A stretch of DNA of 64,000 bases from the NCBI GenBank assembly GCA_902624315.1, contig CACNXC010000005.1:1-64000 (forward strand). The letters run 5' to 3'. The notes below the pieces were generated by a model. The model ran no database searches. It saw only the letters and a program-made list of their open reading frames with translations, and had not been told where the DNA came from. Below are positions 8,432 to 16,368 of the stretch, piece after piece (positions within the stretch are counted from its first letter, which is position 1; the number at the start of each line of letters is the position of its first letter). Source of the DNA: an uncultured Pelagibacteraceae bacterium. Its GTDB lineage: Bacteria > Pseudomonadota > Alphaproteobacteria > Pelagibacterales > Pelagibacteraceae. The translations under genes and the position numbers were made by a program.

Positions 8432-10325
8432 TTTTGAGAATATTATTTTTGATTAAATCCTCTTTGATCTCATCTAAAATGGCTGGATCATCAATAGTTG
8501 GAGGCGTTTTATATTCAACACTATCAGCGATTTTTCTTATTGTTCCTCTTAAAATTTTACCTGATCTTGTTTTTGGTAATCTTTTAATAACAATTGCAAC
8601 TTTAAATGCAGCCACTGGTCCAATTTTATCTCGTACCATTTGAATACATTCTTTAGAAATAGTCTCATTATCTTTATCCACTCCTGCTTTTAAAACAATT
8701 AATCCAATTGGTAATTGACCTTTTAATTTATCAGCTATTCCAAGCACTGCACATTCAGCAACTGATTGATGTTCTGATAAGACTTCTTCTATTGCGCCTG
8801 TTGACAATCTGTGACCGGCAACATTGATAATGTCATCAGTTCTAGACATAATCCAGATGTAACCATCTTCATCAATGTGACCTGCATCGTAAGTTTGATA
8901 ATACCCCTCATAATTTGACATATAATTTTCTTTATATCTTTGATCTGCATTCCATAGAGTTGGAAAAGTTCCTGGAGGCAAAGGTAATTTTACTACAATG
9001 TCTCCCATCTCATTTGGTTTAGCTAAACTTTGGTCTGATTTTATAATTTTAACATCATAACCTGGTACAGCTTTACAAGCTGAGCCATATTTTGTTTTCA
9101 TCATTTCTATACCAGTACAATTTGAACTGATCGCCCAACTTGTTTCAGTTTGCCACCAATGATCAATTACTGGAACTTTCAATAAATTCTCTGCCCATTT
9201 AATTGTATCTGGGTCAGCACGTTCTCCCGCAAGAAAGAGGCTTTCAAATTTACTTAAATCATATTTAGAAAAGAATTTTCCCTCAGGATCTTCTTTTTTA
9301 ATTGCTCTAAAAGCTGTTGGCGCAGTGAATAAAGATTTTACTTTATAGTCAGAAATTATTTTCCAGAATGCTCCTGCATCAGGTGTGCCGACAGGTTTAC
9401 CTTCAAACAAGACTGTAGTGCATCCTTTAAATAATGGAGCATAAACGATATAGGAGTGACCGACGATCCAACCAATATCACTTGCTGACCACCAAATATC
9501 ATCTGCATCAATGTTATAAATATTTTTCATCGTCCATTTTAATGCAACGACATGGCCACCAATGTCTCTGACGATCCCTTTTGGAGTTCCAGTAGTTCCT
9601 GATGTGTAAAGTATATAAGCAAATTCATTTGAATTCATTTCAACACAATCAGTATCTTTAGCATTAGCATGTGCCTCATCCCAACTGATCTCCATTGGAG
9701 CGTTTAATTTAACTTCGTGACCTTTTCTTTGAAATAAAATCATCTTACTAATTTTATGTTGAGCTTGTTTGATTGCTTCATCTACCAAAGGTTTGTATTC
9801 AACAGTTCGTCCTGGTTCAAAACCACATGATGCGGTCACTAAAAGTTTGGCTTTACTATCATCAATTCTGCTCGCAAGTTCGTTTGATGCAAACCCACCA
9901 AAGACAACTGAGTGTATGGCGCCAATTCTCGCACAAGCTAGCATTGCAACAACCGCCTCAGGGATCATCGGCATATAAATTATTACTCGATCCCCTTTGT
10001 TGATACCTTGATCCTTAAGTACGCCAGCAAACTTTGAAACTTTTGATCTTAATTCCTCGTAAGTGAACTTACTTTTGTTTCCTGTAATGGGACTATCGTA
10101 AATTAAAGCAGTTTTACTACCTTTTCCTTGGTCAATATGAAAATCTAGAGCGTTATAACATGTATTGGTCACTCCATCTTCGTACCATTTGTAAAAAGGG
10201 GGATTTGATTTATTTAAAATTTTTGTTGGTTTCTTAAACCAGAAGATGTCATTAGCAGCCTCTTGCCAAAATTTTTCTGGATCTTTGATAGAAAGATCGT
10301 AAATTTTGCTAAATTTGTCTGACAT
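8424..10325 (-). CDS. prpE: Propionyl-CoA synthetase (acyl-CoA synthetase)
   Basis: A 633-residue AMP-forming acyl-CoA synthetase that activates propionate (or acetate) with ATP and CoA. It has the AMP-binding loop YTSGTTGTPKGIVRD, WWQTETSW, and the C-terminal TRSGKILRGTIRKIAD with the acetylatable catalytic lysine. The N-terminal FWQEAANDIFWFKKPTKILN resembles PrpE more than Acs. The acetate role cannot be excluded. It is divergent from proteorhodopsin, and the two share a 210-base upstream region. It overlaps the SMR gene by 8 bases. Confidence 0.9.
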   Translation of the reverse strand: MSDKFSKIYDLSIKDPEKFWQEAANDIFWFKKPTKILNKSNPPFYKWYEDGVTNTCYNALDFHIDQGKGSKTALIYDSPITGNKSKFTYEELRSKVSKFAGVLKDQGINKGDRVIIYMPMIPEAVVAMLACARIGAIHSVVFGGFASNELASRIDDSKAKLLVTASCGFEPGRTVEYKPLVDEAIKQAQHKISKMILFQRKGHEVKLNAPMEISWDEAHANAKDTDCVEMNSNEFAYILYTSGTTGTPKGIVRDIGGHVVALKWTMKNIYNIDADDIWWSASDIGWIVGHSYIVYAPLFKGCTTVLFEGKPVGTPDAGAFWKIISDYKVKSLFTAPTAFRAIKKEDPEGKFFSKYDLSKFESLFLAGERADPDTIKWAENLLKVPVIDHWWQTETSWAISSNCTGIEMMKTKYGSACKAVPGYDVKIIKSDQSLAKPNEMGDIVVKLPLPPGTFPTLWNADQRYKENYMSNYEGYYQTYDAGHIDEDGYIWIMSRTDDIINVAGHRLSTGAIEEVLSEHQSVAECAVLGIADKLKGQLPIGLIVLKAGVDKDNETISKECIQMVRDKIGPVAAFKVAIVIKRLPKTRSGKILRGTIRKIADSVEYKTPPTIDDPAILDEIKEDLIKNNILKSA

Positions 10326-10469
10326 CGTTATTTTGATTCGTTGTTATAATTTGTTGTGGTTTTTAAATCACAAATTGTATTTAATTTTAAAAAACAAGTA
10401 AAATCAATGTAAATTAATGACAATTAAGTCTTCAATAAAGCCTTTTAATTTGGTATTTAACCACAACTT

Positions 10470-10529
10470 TTGCTTGGGGAAACCTAAGCTTAGTTTATAT
10501 AAACTAATAAAAACTAACTAAAGAGGGAG
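10470..10529 (+). promoter_or_regulatory. Proteorhodopsin leader: perfect 18-base palindrome and strong ribosome site
   Basis: Upstream of proteorhodopsin lies TTGCTT at 10470-10475 as a possible -35. The perfect palindrome TTAGTTTATATAAACTAA at 10490-10507 covers where a -10 would fall. The purine-rich site agagggag (about 10522-10529) is 6 bases before the ATG and is much stronger than most ribosome sites in the window. The palindrome could be an operator for a dimeric regulator. The promoter positions are inferred by eye. Confidence 0.5.
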
Positions 10530-10535
10530 TTTTTT

Positions 10536-11306
10536 ATGAAAAAACTTAAAATGTTTGCATTAGCAGCTGTTGCCCTTATCGGTATTACAGGTGTTGCAAA
10601 CGCAGCGACCACTATGTTAGCTCAAGATGACTTTGTTGGGATATCTTTCTGGATAATCTCAATGGGTATGTTGGCTGCTACTGCTTTCTTCTTCATGGAA
10701 AGAGGAACTGTGGCTCCTGGCTGGAAAACGTCAGTAACTGTTGCTGGTCTTGTAACTGGTATTGCATTCATCCATTACATGTACATGAGAGATGTATGGG
10801 TGACTACTGGTGATTCACCTACAGTGTATAGATATATTGACTGGTTAATTACTGTGCCATTACAGATGATAGAGTTCTACTTAATTCTAGCAGCTGTAAG
10901 AAAAGCAAACTCTGGAATGTTCTGGAGATTGTTAATTGGTTCATTGGTAATGTTAATCGGTGGATATTTAGGAGAAGCTGGATATATCAACGCTACACTT
11001 GGTTTTGTAATCGGTATGGCAGGTTGGATATACATTCTATATGAAATATTCTCAGGAGAAGCTGGAAAAGCTGCTGCTAAGAGTGGAAACAAAGCACTTG
11101 TTACTGCTTTTGGTGCAATGAGAATGATCGTAACAGTAGGATGGGCTATTTACCCATTAGGTTACATTTTTGGTTACCTAACAGGTGGAGTAGACGCTGA
11201 CTCACTAAACGTGATTTACAACTTAGCTGACTTTATTAACAAAATTGCATTTGGTCTAGTAATCTGGGCTGCTGCAGTAAGTTCAGCTGGTGCAAGAGCA
11301 AGATAA
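10536..11306 (+). CDS. Blue-absorbing proteorhodopsin
   Basis: Light-driven outward proton pump of the inner membrane: seven helices plus a cleaved N-terminal signal (MKKLKMFALAAVALIGITGVANA). Key residues are present: proton acceptor D102 with H80 partner, proton donor E113, and retinal Schiff-base lysine K236. These match D97, H75, E108 and K231 of the founding green protein. Q110 occupies the spectral-tuning site (residue 105 in that numbering); glutamine there gives blue absorption. It has its own strong ribosome site and is followed by a terminator, so it is probably transcribed largely alone. Retinal synthesis genes are not in this window. Confidence 0.98.
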   Translation: MKKLKMFALAAVALIGITGVANAATTMLAQDDFVGISFWIISMGMLAATAFFFMERGTVAPGWKTSVTVAGLVTGIAFIHYMYMRDVWVTTGDSPTVYRYIDWLITVPLQMIEFYLILAAVRKANSGMFWRLLIGSLVMLIGGYLGEAGYINATLGFVIGMAGWIYILYEIFSGEAGKAAAKSGNKALVTAFGAMRMIVTVGWAIYPLGYIFGYLTGGVDADSLNVIYNLADFINKIAFGLVIWAAAVSSAGARAR

Positions 11307-11326
11307 TTACGCTTTAAAATAAATTT

Positions 11327-11366
11327 ATAGGGCGAGTATGTTTTCACATACTTGCCCTATTTTTTT
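11327..11366 (+). terminator. Intrinsic terminator after proteorhodopsin
   Basis: ATAGGGCGAGTATG (11327-11340) pairs with CATACTTGCCCTAT (11347-11360) around a six-base loop, with one G-U pair, and a run of T follows (11361-11366). This is the clearest rho-independent terminator in the window. It separates the highly expressed rhodopsin from the ferredoxin gene. It also argues against starting the ferredoxin upstream at the GTG/ATG inside the stem. Confidence 0.9.
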
Positions 11367-11385
11367 GCATAACTATATAATACTT

Positions 11386-11706
11386 ATGGCAAAAATAACC
11401 TTCATTACACACGATAATAAAAATCATACTGTTGATGTTCAAAATGGATTGACTGTGATGGAAGGTGCAGTACAGAATGACATTCCTGGAATTGATGCAG
11501 ATTGTGGAGGTGGTATGGCCTGTGCGACATGTCATGTGTATGTAAAAGATGATTGGTTTGATAAACTTCCAGCTAAAGAGGATGGAGAAGAAGATATGTT
11601 GGATATGGCATTTGAACCAAAAAAAAATAGCAGATTGAGTTGTCAAATAATTGTGTCTGATGATTTAGATGGACTTGAAGTTAACATACCTTCCAAACAG
11701 TCATAA
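11386..11706 (+). CDS. [2Fe-2S] ferredoxin
   Basis: A 106-residue electron carrier of the adrenodoxin/isc-ferredoxin type. Cluster cysteines appear in [17 protein letters not shown] (C-x5-C-x2-C), and the fourth lies in RLSCQI about 37 residues later. The start is placed at the ATG giving [11 protein letters not shown], because any earlier start lies in the rhodopsin terminator and adds a stretch foreign to ferredoxins. It sits 0 bases from the reductase gene that follows, so this is probably an electron-transfer pair. Proteorhodopsin-ferredoxin-reductase order is known in SAR11 genomes. Confidence 0.94.
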   Translation: MAKITFITHDNKNHTVDVQNGLTVMEGAVQNDIPGIDADCGGGMACATCHVYVKDDWFDKLPAKEDGEEDMLDMAFEPKKNSRLSCQIIVSDDLDGLEVNIPSKQS

Positions 11707-12726
11707 ATGAATAAAACTGATGCATTAATAATTGGAGCAGGACCTACCGGACTATTTACAGCTCATCAATTAAAATTAATTGGACTTAATTGTGAAATAG
11801 TCGACAACTTAGATAAAATAGGTGGACAATGTATAGAACTTTATCCTGATAAACCAATATACGATATTCCAGCAGTTCCAGAATGCACTGGTGAAGAATT
11901 AACTAATAATTTAATAAATCAAATAAAACCCTTCGATATTAAAATACATTTAAGTGAAAGAGTAGATGAAGTAAAAAAAGAAGGTAACAATTGGATTGTT
12001 AAAACAAATAATGATAAAAAATTTTCAACCCCAAATGTAATAATTGCAGGAGGTGTAGGCTCTTTTGAACCTAGAAAATTTCCAGTAAAGGAATGTGAAA
12101 AATTTGAAAATAATTCATTATTTTACTCAATTAGAGATAAAAAAATATTTGAAGGTAAAACTGTATCTATTTTTGGAGGAGGGGATAGTGCTTTAGATTG
12201 GGCTGTTGAATTATCAAAAAATTCTAAAGTAAATTTAGTTCATAGAAGAGACGATTTTAGAGGTGCGCAAGCGACTGTAGATAAAGTAAATGAACTTGCT
12301 AAAGAGGGAAAAATAAATCTTTATACAAAATATCAAATGAGCTCGATTGAGGGAGACGATCATGTAAAGAGTATTGATATTAAAAATGACAATAATGAAA
12401 CTAAAAATCTCAAAACAGATTATGTTTTAGGGTTCTTCGGATTAATTATGCAACTAGGACCAATTGCTAATTGGGGTCTAAATATTGATAAAAAAACAAT
12501 TGAAGTAGATACAGAAAAATTTGAAACCAACCAAAAAGGAATTTATGCAGTAGGGGATATTTGTAATTACCCTGGCAAATTAAAATTAATCTTATCTGGT
12601 TTTCACGAAGGTGCTTTAGCTGCAAGAGCTTGTTTTAAATTAGCAAGACCTAATGAAAAATATCGATTTGAATTTACCACTTCATCAAAAACTATTAAAG
12701 AGCGTCTTGGTGTAAAAGGTGATTAA
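11707..12726 (+). CDS. Ferredoxin--NADP reductase, thioredoxin-reductase-like
   Basis: A 339-residue two-dinucleotide-domain flavoprotein. The FAD site is IIGAGPTGLF at the N-terminus, the NADPH site is SIFGGGDSALDWA, and the second FAD motif is YAVGDICNYPGK. The redox-active CxxC of true thioredoxin reductase is absent, which points to the YumC-type ferredoxin:NADP+ oxidoreductase. The gene starts directly after the ferredoxin stop codon, supporting that partner. It probably moves electrons between NADPH and the ferredoxin for Fe-S or redox metabolism. Confidence 0.92.
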   Translation: MNKTDALIIGAGPTGLFTAHQLKLIGLNCEIVDNLDKIGGQCIELYPDKPIYDIPAVPECTGEELTNNLINQIKPFDIKIHLSERVDEVKKEGNNWIVKTNNDKKFSTPNVIIAGGVGSFEPRKFPVKECEKFENNSLFYSIRDKKIFEGKTVSIFGGGDSALDWAVELSKNSKVNLVHRRDDFRGAQATVDKVNELAKEGKINLYTKYQMSSIEGDDHVKSIDIKNDNNETKNLKTDYVLGFFGLIMQLGPIANWGLNIDKKTIEVDTEKFETNQKGIYAVGDICNYPGKLKLILSGFHEGALAARACFKLARPNEKYRFEFTTSSKTIKERLGVKGD

Positions 12727-13345
12727 ACTTTACTCCGCTAATACTCCTAACGGAAAAAAAATAAGTATCATGCTTGAGGAGATTGGCTATGAGTACAAAG
12801 TAATTAATATAGATCTCAACAAAGGTGATCAATTTAAACCTGAATTTAAAAAGATAAGTCCATTAAGTAAAATACCAGTGATCATTGATCAGGATAATAA
12901 TAAGAATATTTTCGAGTCAGGTGCAATTTTAATGTATTTAGCCGAACAAAGTGGAAAATTTTATGACACCAAAGATCGATTAGAGATAAATCAATGGTTG
13001 ATGGCGCAGATGGGTTATGTTGGACCCATGTTAGGACAACATCATCAATTTCATCATTACAATCCTGGTAAAAGTCAGTTTGGCGAAGAAAGATATTTCA
13101 AGATATCTAAAAGAATATATGAGGAATTAGACGAAAGATTATCTCAATCAAGATTTCTAGCTGGAAAAAATTACACAATCGCTGACATAGGAACTTTTCC
13201 TTGGATAGCACGACATGAGTGGCATGACATTGGTCTTAAAAATTATAAAAATCTTACTAGATGGTATGTTGAGATATCTGAAAGAGAAGCGGTGAAGAAG
13301 GGTTTTAAATTTATGAATACAGATGAAGTTCCACCGAAGCCCTAG
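12719..13345 (+). CDS. Glutathione S-transferase family protein
   Basis: A 208-residue GST with the N-terminal thioredoxin fold (LYSANTPNGKKISIMLEE, SKIPVII, ESGAILMYLAE) and the C-terminal helical domain (FLAGKNYTIADIGTFPWI). It resembles the bacterial YghU/YfcG-like nu class, which have disulfide-reductase activity on small thiols. It starts with GTG and overlaps the reductase by 8 bases, so it is translationally coupled to the redox pair. A role in peroxide or electrophile defence fits a light-exposed cell but is inferred. Confidence 0.9.
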   Translation: MIKLYSANTPNGKKISIMLEEIGYEYKVINIDLNKGDQFKPEFKKISPLSKIPVIIDQDNNKNIFESGAILMYLAEQSGKFYDTKDRLEINQWLMAQMGYVGPMLGQHHQFHHYNPGKSQFGEERYFKISKRIYEELDERLSQSRFLAGKNYTIADIGTFPWIARHEWHDIGLKNYKNLTRWYVEISEREAVKKGFKFMNTDEVPPKP

Positions 13346-13446
13346 TTCATTGAGCTAATTAACCTAAATAGTGAAGCAAAAATTCCGTGACCAGACAATT
13401 CTATAGCTACGATTGCAATAATTATTAAAATTAATTTTTGGTTCAT
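13342..13446 (-). CDS. Predicted 34-residue hydrophobic microprotein
   Basis: A short frame starting ATG at 13446 encodes MNQKLILIIIAIVAIELSG and a further 15 residues: a single membrane helix with a short tail. The ATG directly abuts the stop codon of the microprotein upstream (13447-13572), which itself overlaps dksA, suggesting a coupled dksA-micro1-micro2 unit. Its stop overlaps the end of the convergent GST gene by 4 bases. There is no recognisable family. The tight spacing and membrane-like composition are the only evidence. Confidence 0.45.
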   Translation of the reverse strand: MNQKLILIIIAIVAIELSGHGIFASLFRLISSMN

Positions 13447-13572
13447 CTAATTAATGAATACGAATAACAATAACAGAACCCAAAAAAAACCATAATAATA
13501 GTAAATATATTTTTTGGTAAAATTATAGGTAATTGGGTTATGAACTTTTTTACTTTTCTTTTTTTTAGTCAT
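13447..13572 (-). CDS. Predicted 41-residue microprotein with C-terminal membrane helix
   Basis: Starts at an ATG at 13572 that overlaps the dksA stop by 8 bases (out of frame). It encodes a lysine-rich head (MTKKKKSKKVHNPITYNFTK) and an aromatic/leucine-rich tail (YIYYYYGFFWVLLLLFVFIN), the pattern of a small tail-anchored membrane protein. Coupling to dksA and to the next microprotein supports it as a gene. Function is unknown. Confidence 0.5.
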   Translation of the reverse strand: MTKKKKSKKVHNPITYNFTKKYIYYYYGFFWVLLLLFVFIN

Positions 13573-14089
13573 CGGCGTGAACTTTTTCGTCCTTTTCATG
13601 TTTTTCTTGTGCAGCTATAGTATATTTTGCAACAGGTCTTGCCATGAGTCTTTTTAGCCCTATTGGTTCTGCAGTATCTAGACAAAATCCATAGGTATCT
13701 TCTCTTATTCTAGCTAAAGCTTTATCAATTTCTGAAATCAGCTTGATTTGTCTATTGATTGCTTTCATTTCAACATTTTTATCTGTGTATGAACTTGCTT
13801 GATCGACAATATCGGCTGAAATACTATTATCATCCATACTGCCGTTATACAGAGCTTCATTATTTGCTCTAACCAGCTCTTTTTTCCACTCTTGTAATTT
13901 CATTCTAAAGAAAACCTTATGTTTTTCGCACATATATTTTTCAGTTTCCTTTGGAATGTAGGTTTTAGAAATTTTGATAGGCCCTTTGTTAATTTCTTTT
14001 GGTTTACTAATAGTCTTGGGTTTTGCTTTAATTATAGTTTTAGTTTTAGCTTTAGTAACTTTTTTTTTTACTTTACTAGTTTTAGGCAT
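13565..14089 (-). CDS. dksA: DksA/TraR-family transcription regulator, zinc-poor form
   Basis: A 174-residue protein with a lysine/threonine-rich N-terminal extension (about 55 residues) followed by the DksA coiled coil and globular C-terminus. DksA binds the RNA polymerase secondary channel and works with ppGpp to adjust stable RNA and amino-acid promoters. In the C-terminal finger only one of the four zinc cysteines remains (YGFCLDTAEPIGLKRLMARPV); the others are replaced, as in other alphaproteobacterial DksA proteins that fold without zinc. The basic extension is unusual and could bind nucleic acid. Confidence 0.88.
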   Translation of the reverse strand: MPKTSKVKKKVTKAKTKTIIKAKPKTISKPKEINKGPIKISKTYIPKETEKYMCEKHKVFFRMKLQEWKKELVRANNEALYNGSMDDNSISADIVDQASSYTDKNVEMKAINRQIKLISEIDKALARIREDTYGFCLDTAEPIGLKRLMARPVAKYTIAAQEKHEKDEKVHADD

Positions 14090-14167
14090 TTTTCAATTTG
14101 AATTCGAGGGAGTATATTCAGCAAATTAGGGGTGTCAAGCAACGTTAATTATTGTAAATATTTACTT

Positions 14168-15490
14168 ATGAATGTCTTAAATAGAAATATTAATAATATA
14201 TTTTTTATTTTTGCATTATCGCATTTAATAATTTGGACACTGATTCCTTCATTAACAAATAAAAATTTACCACTAGATACAATTGAAGCTTTAGCATGGG
14301 GAAGTAATTTAGATTGGGGTTTTAATAAACATCCACCCGTAAGTGCTTTTTTTCCTGAAGTATTTTTTCAAATTTTTGGTTCTCAAGACTGGGTTTATTA
14401 TTTATTAAGTCAAATATTCGTGATAATTGCTTTTTATTACGTATTTAAATTTGCTTTTGAAATTTTTAAAGATTTAAAATTAAGTTTAATTTCAGTTTTA
14501 TTATTAGTTTCTATCTATTTCTACAATTTCACTACTCCTGAATTTAATGTAAATGTTTGCCAATTACCATTTTGGTCATTAGTTGTTTATTATTCATGGA
14601 AAATTTATTCGTCACAGGAAATAAAATTTTCAGATTGTTTTCTAGTTGGCTTATTTGCTGCGGTTGGCTTTTTATCTAAATACTTGTTTCTCTACCTTTT
14701 AATATCAATCGATTTATTGTTTATTTATCTAATTTTTTTTAAAAAAACTAAAAAATTTGATTTTAAATATTTGATAACAATTGAGGTCTTTTTAGTTTTA
14801 TTAGTTCCTCATTTAATTTGGCTCTTTGATAATGATTTTATAACTATCACGTATGGATTAAACCGAACAGGATTAGAAAGTTCTGGTATTTTAGATCACA
14901 TTATTAATCCAGTATTATTTTTATCAAAACAAATTGGTATACTGGTTCCCTTCTTCTTTTTGATCTGGTTACTCACTAAAAAGATAAAATTTAAGCTAAA
15001 TGTAAAAGATAAAAAATTAATATTTCTACTATTTATAAACTTTATGCCTATTGTTTTGATGTTTTTAACATCATTGATTACTGGTTCAAAAATTAGAACG
15101 ATGTGGATGACGCCCTTTTATTTATTTTTTGGGGTGTTATTTTTATATCTTCTAAAATCACAAATTAATTTAAAAAAAATAAATTCATTTCTTTATGGGT
15201 TTCTATTTTTATTTTTTCTATCTCCAGTTCTTTATTCTTATGTCTCATTATCACAAACTGATAAAAGAACAGATTATCCTGGAAAAGAAATTGCAATGAA
15301 AATTCAATATGTTTGGAATCAAGATTTTGATAAAGAAATTCAATTTGTAACTGGCGATGAGTGGAAAGCTGGTAATCTCTCATATCACTTAAAATCTAGA
15401 CCAAAGTGGGAGGGATTAAATAATAAAGAAATACTCAATAACTCATCACAATTTATTTGTGTAGGTGACGTTTGTTTGGGAAGGTATTAA
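14168..15490 (+). CDS. Membrane glycosyltransferase, ArnT/PMT (GT39) type
   Basis: A polytopic inner-membrane protein of about 440 residues. The acidic motif DTIEALAWG and NKHPPVSAFF in the first periplasmic loop are characteristic of the GT39/GT83 superfamily, which transfers sugars from polyprenyl-phosphate donors to lipid A, protein or glycan. About 9-11 hydrophobic segments follow, then a soluble C-terminal domain. A GTG at 14132 would add 12 residues; the ATG at 14168 gives a more natural start. It is 8 bases before a GT2 gene likely to supply the polyprenyl-linked sugar. The acceptor is unknown. Confidence 0.85.
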   Translation: MNVLNRNINNIFFIFALSHLIIWTLIPSLTNKNLPLDTIEALAWGSNLDWGFNKHPPVSAFFPEVFFQIFGSQDWVYYLLSQIFVIIAFYYVFKFAFEIFKDLKLSLISVLLLVSIYFYNFTTPEFNVNVCQLPFWSLVVYYSWKIYSSQEIKFSDCFLVGLFAAVGFLSKYLFLYLLISIDLLFIYLIFFKKTKKFDFKYLITIEVFLVLLVPHLIWLFDNDFITITYGLNRTGLESSGILDHIINPVLFLSKQIGILVPFFFLIWLLTKKIKFKLNVKDKKLIFLLFINFMPIVLMFLTSLITGSKIRTMWMTPFYLFFGVLFLYLLKSQINLKKINSFLYGFLFLFFLSPVLYSYVSLSQTDKRTDYPGKEIAMKIQYVWNQDFDKEIQFVTGDEWKAGNLSYHLKSRPKWEGLNNKEILNNSSQFICVGDVCLGRY

Positions 15491-15498
15491 TATTTTAA

Positions 15499-16368
15499 AT
15501 GAAAATTAAGATTTTAGTACCTATTTATAATGACTGGCAATCAGCTAATAAATTACTGGATGAAATTGATTATAATGTTTCAGACTTGGATCATGAAATC
15601 TCTGTGATTATTGTCAATGATGCTTCAACGCATGATCGTCAAGAGGAGCAAAAGAATTTTAATAATATCCAATCAATTAAGATTCTAAATATGAAAATTA
15701 ATCAAGGTCACGCTAGATGTATTGCAACTGGATTAAAATATATCTTTGAAAAAGAAGACTTTGATTATGTAATTCCAATGGATGGAGATGGAGAAGACAG
15801 ACCAGAAGAAATTAAAGAATTCGTCAATCAAATTAATAACTCAAATAATAATCCAATAGTCGGTGAAAGAGTGAAAAGATCAGAAAAATTAATTTTTAAA
15901 ATTTGCTATCAATTACATAAATTAATCACACTAACTTTTACCGGTAAATCAATCAAATTTGGAAACTATACATGCCTACCAAAAAGCACAGTTGAAAAAA
16001 TGATCAAAGAAAAAGCTACTTGGAATAGTTTTTCTGGAGCATTAAAAAAAGTTGAAAAGAATTTATTTCCTATTCCATCTTCTAGAGGCAGTAGATATTT
16101 TGGTCCATCGAAAATGAGTTTTTTTAATTTGATAGAACATTCGCTTTCAATAATGAGTGTCTTTAGAAAAACATTTTTAATTCGTTCAGCTCTATTTATT
16201 ATTTTGTATATTTTACTTATTAAAAGTAATGCTTCAGTGGTAACAGCATTGCCTTTGGTATTTTTATTGATAGCTGTTTACTCAATTTCTAATTTATCAT
16301 TAAGAGAAAATTTAGATGAATTTAAAGACTCTTTAACTCAAATAAAGGATATTGTTAAAATTAAATGA
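15499..16368 (+). CDS. Glycosyltransferase family 2, dolichyl/polyprenyl-phosphate sugar synthase-like
   Basis: A 289-residue GT-A fold enzyme. It has the N-terminal nucleotide-sugar site ILVPIYNDWQSA, VIIVNDASTHDR, and the catalytic acidic motif PMDGDGEDRPEEI in place of DxD. Two hydrophobic segments lie at the C-terminus (about residues 230-265). The layout resembles polyprenyl-phosphate mannose/glucose synthases (DPM1/GtrB-like), which load sugars onto a lipid carrier for GT39-type enzymes such as the one encoded just upstream. The gene overlaps the ppc start by 4 bases. Donor sugar unknown. Confidence 0.87.
   Translation: MKIKILVPIYNDWQSANKLLDEIDYNVSDLDHEISVIIVNDASTHDRQEEQKNFNNIQSIKILNMKINQGHARCIATGLKYIFEKEDFDYVIPMDGDGEDRPEEIKEFVNQINNSNNNPIVGERVKRSEKLIFKICYQLHKLITLTFTGKSIKFGNYTCLPKSTVEKMIKEKATWNSFSGALKKVEKNLFPIPSSRGSRYFGPSKMSFFNLIEHSLSIMSVFRKTFLIRSALFIILYILLIKSNASVVTALPLVFLLIAVYSISNLSLRENLDEFKDSLTQIKDIVKIK

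Noticed and set aside
11338-11385. Longer N-terminus for the ferredoxin
   Set aside because: It would start within the proteorhodopsin terminator and adds a segment not found in ferredoxins.
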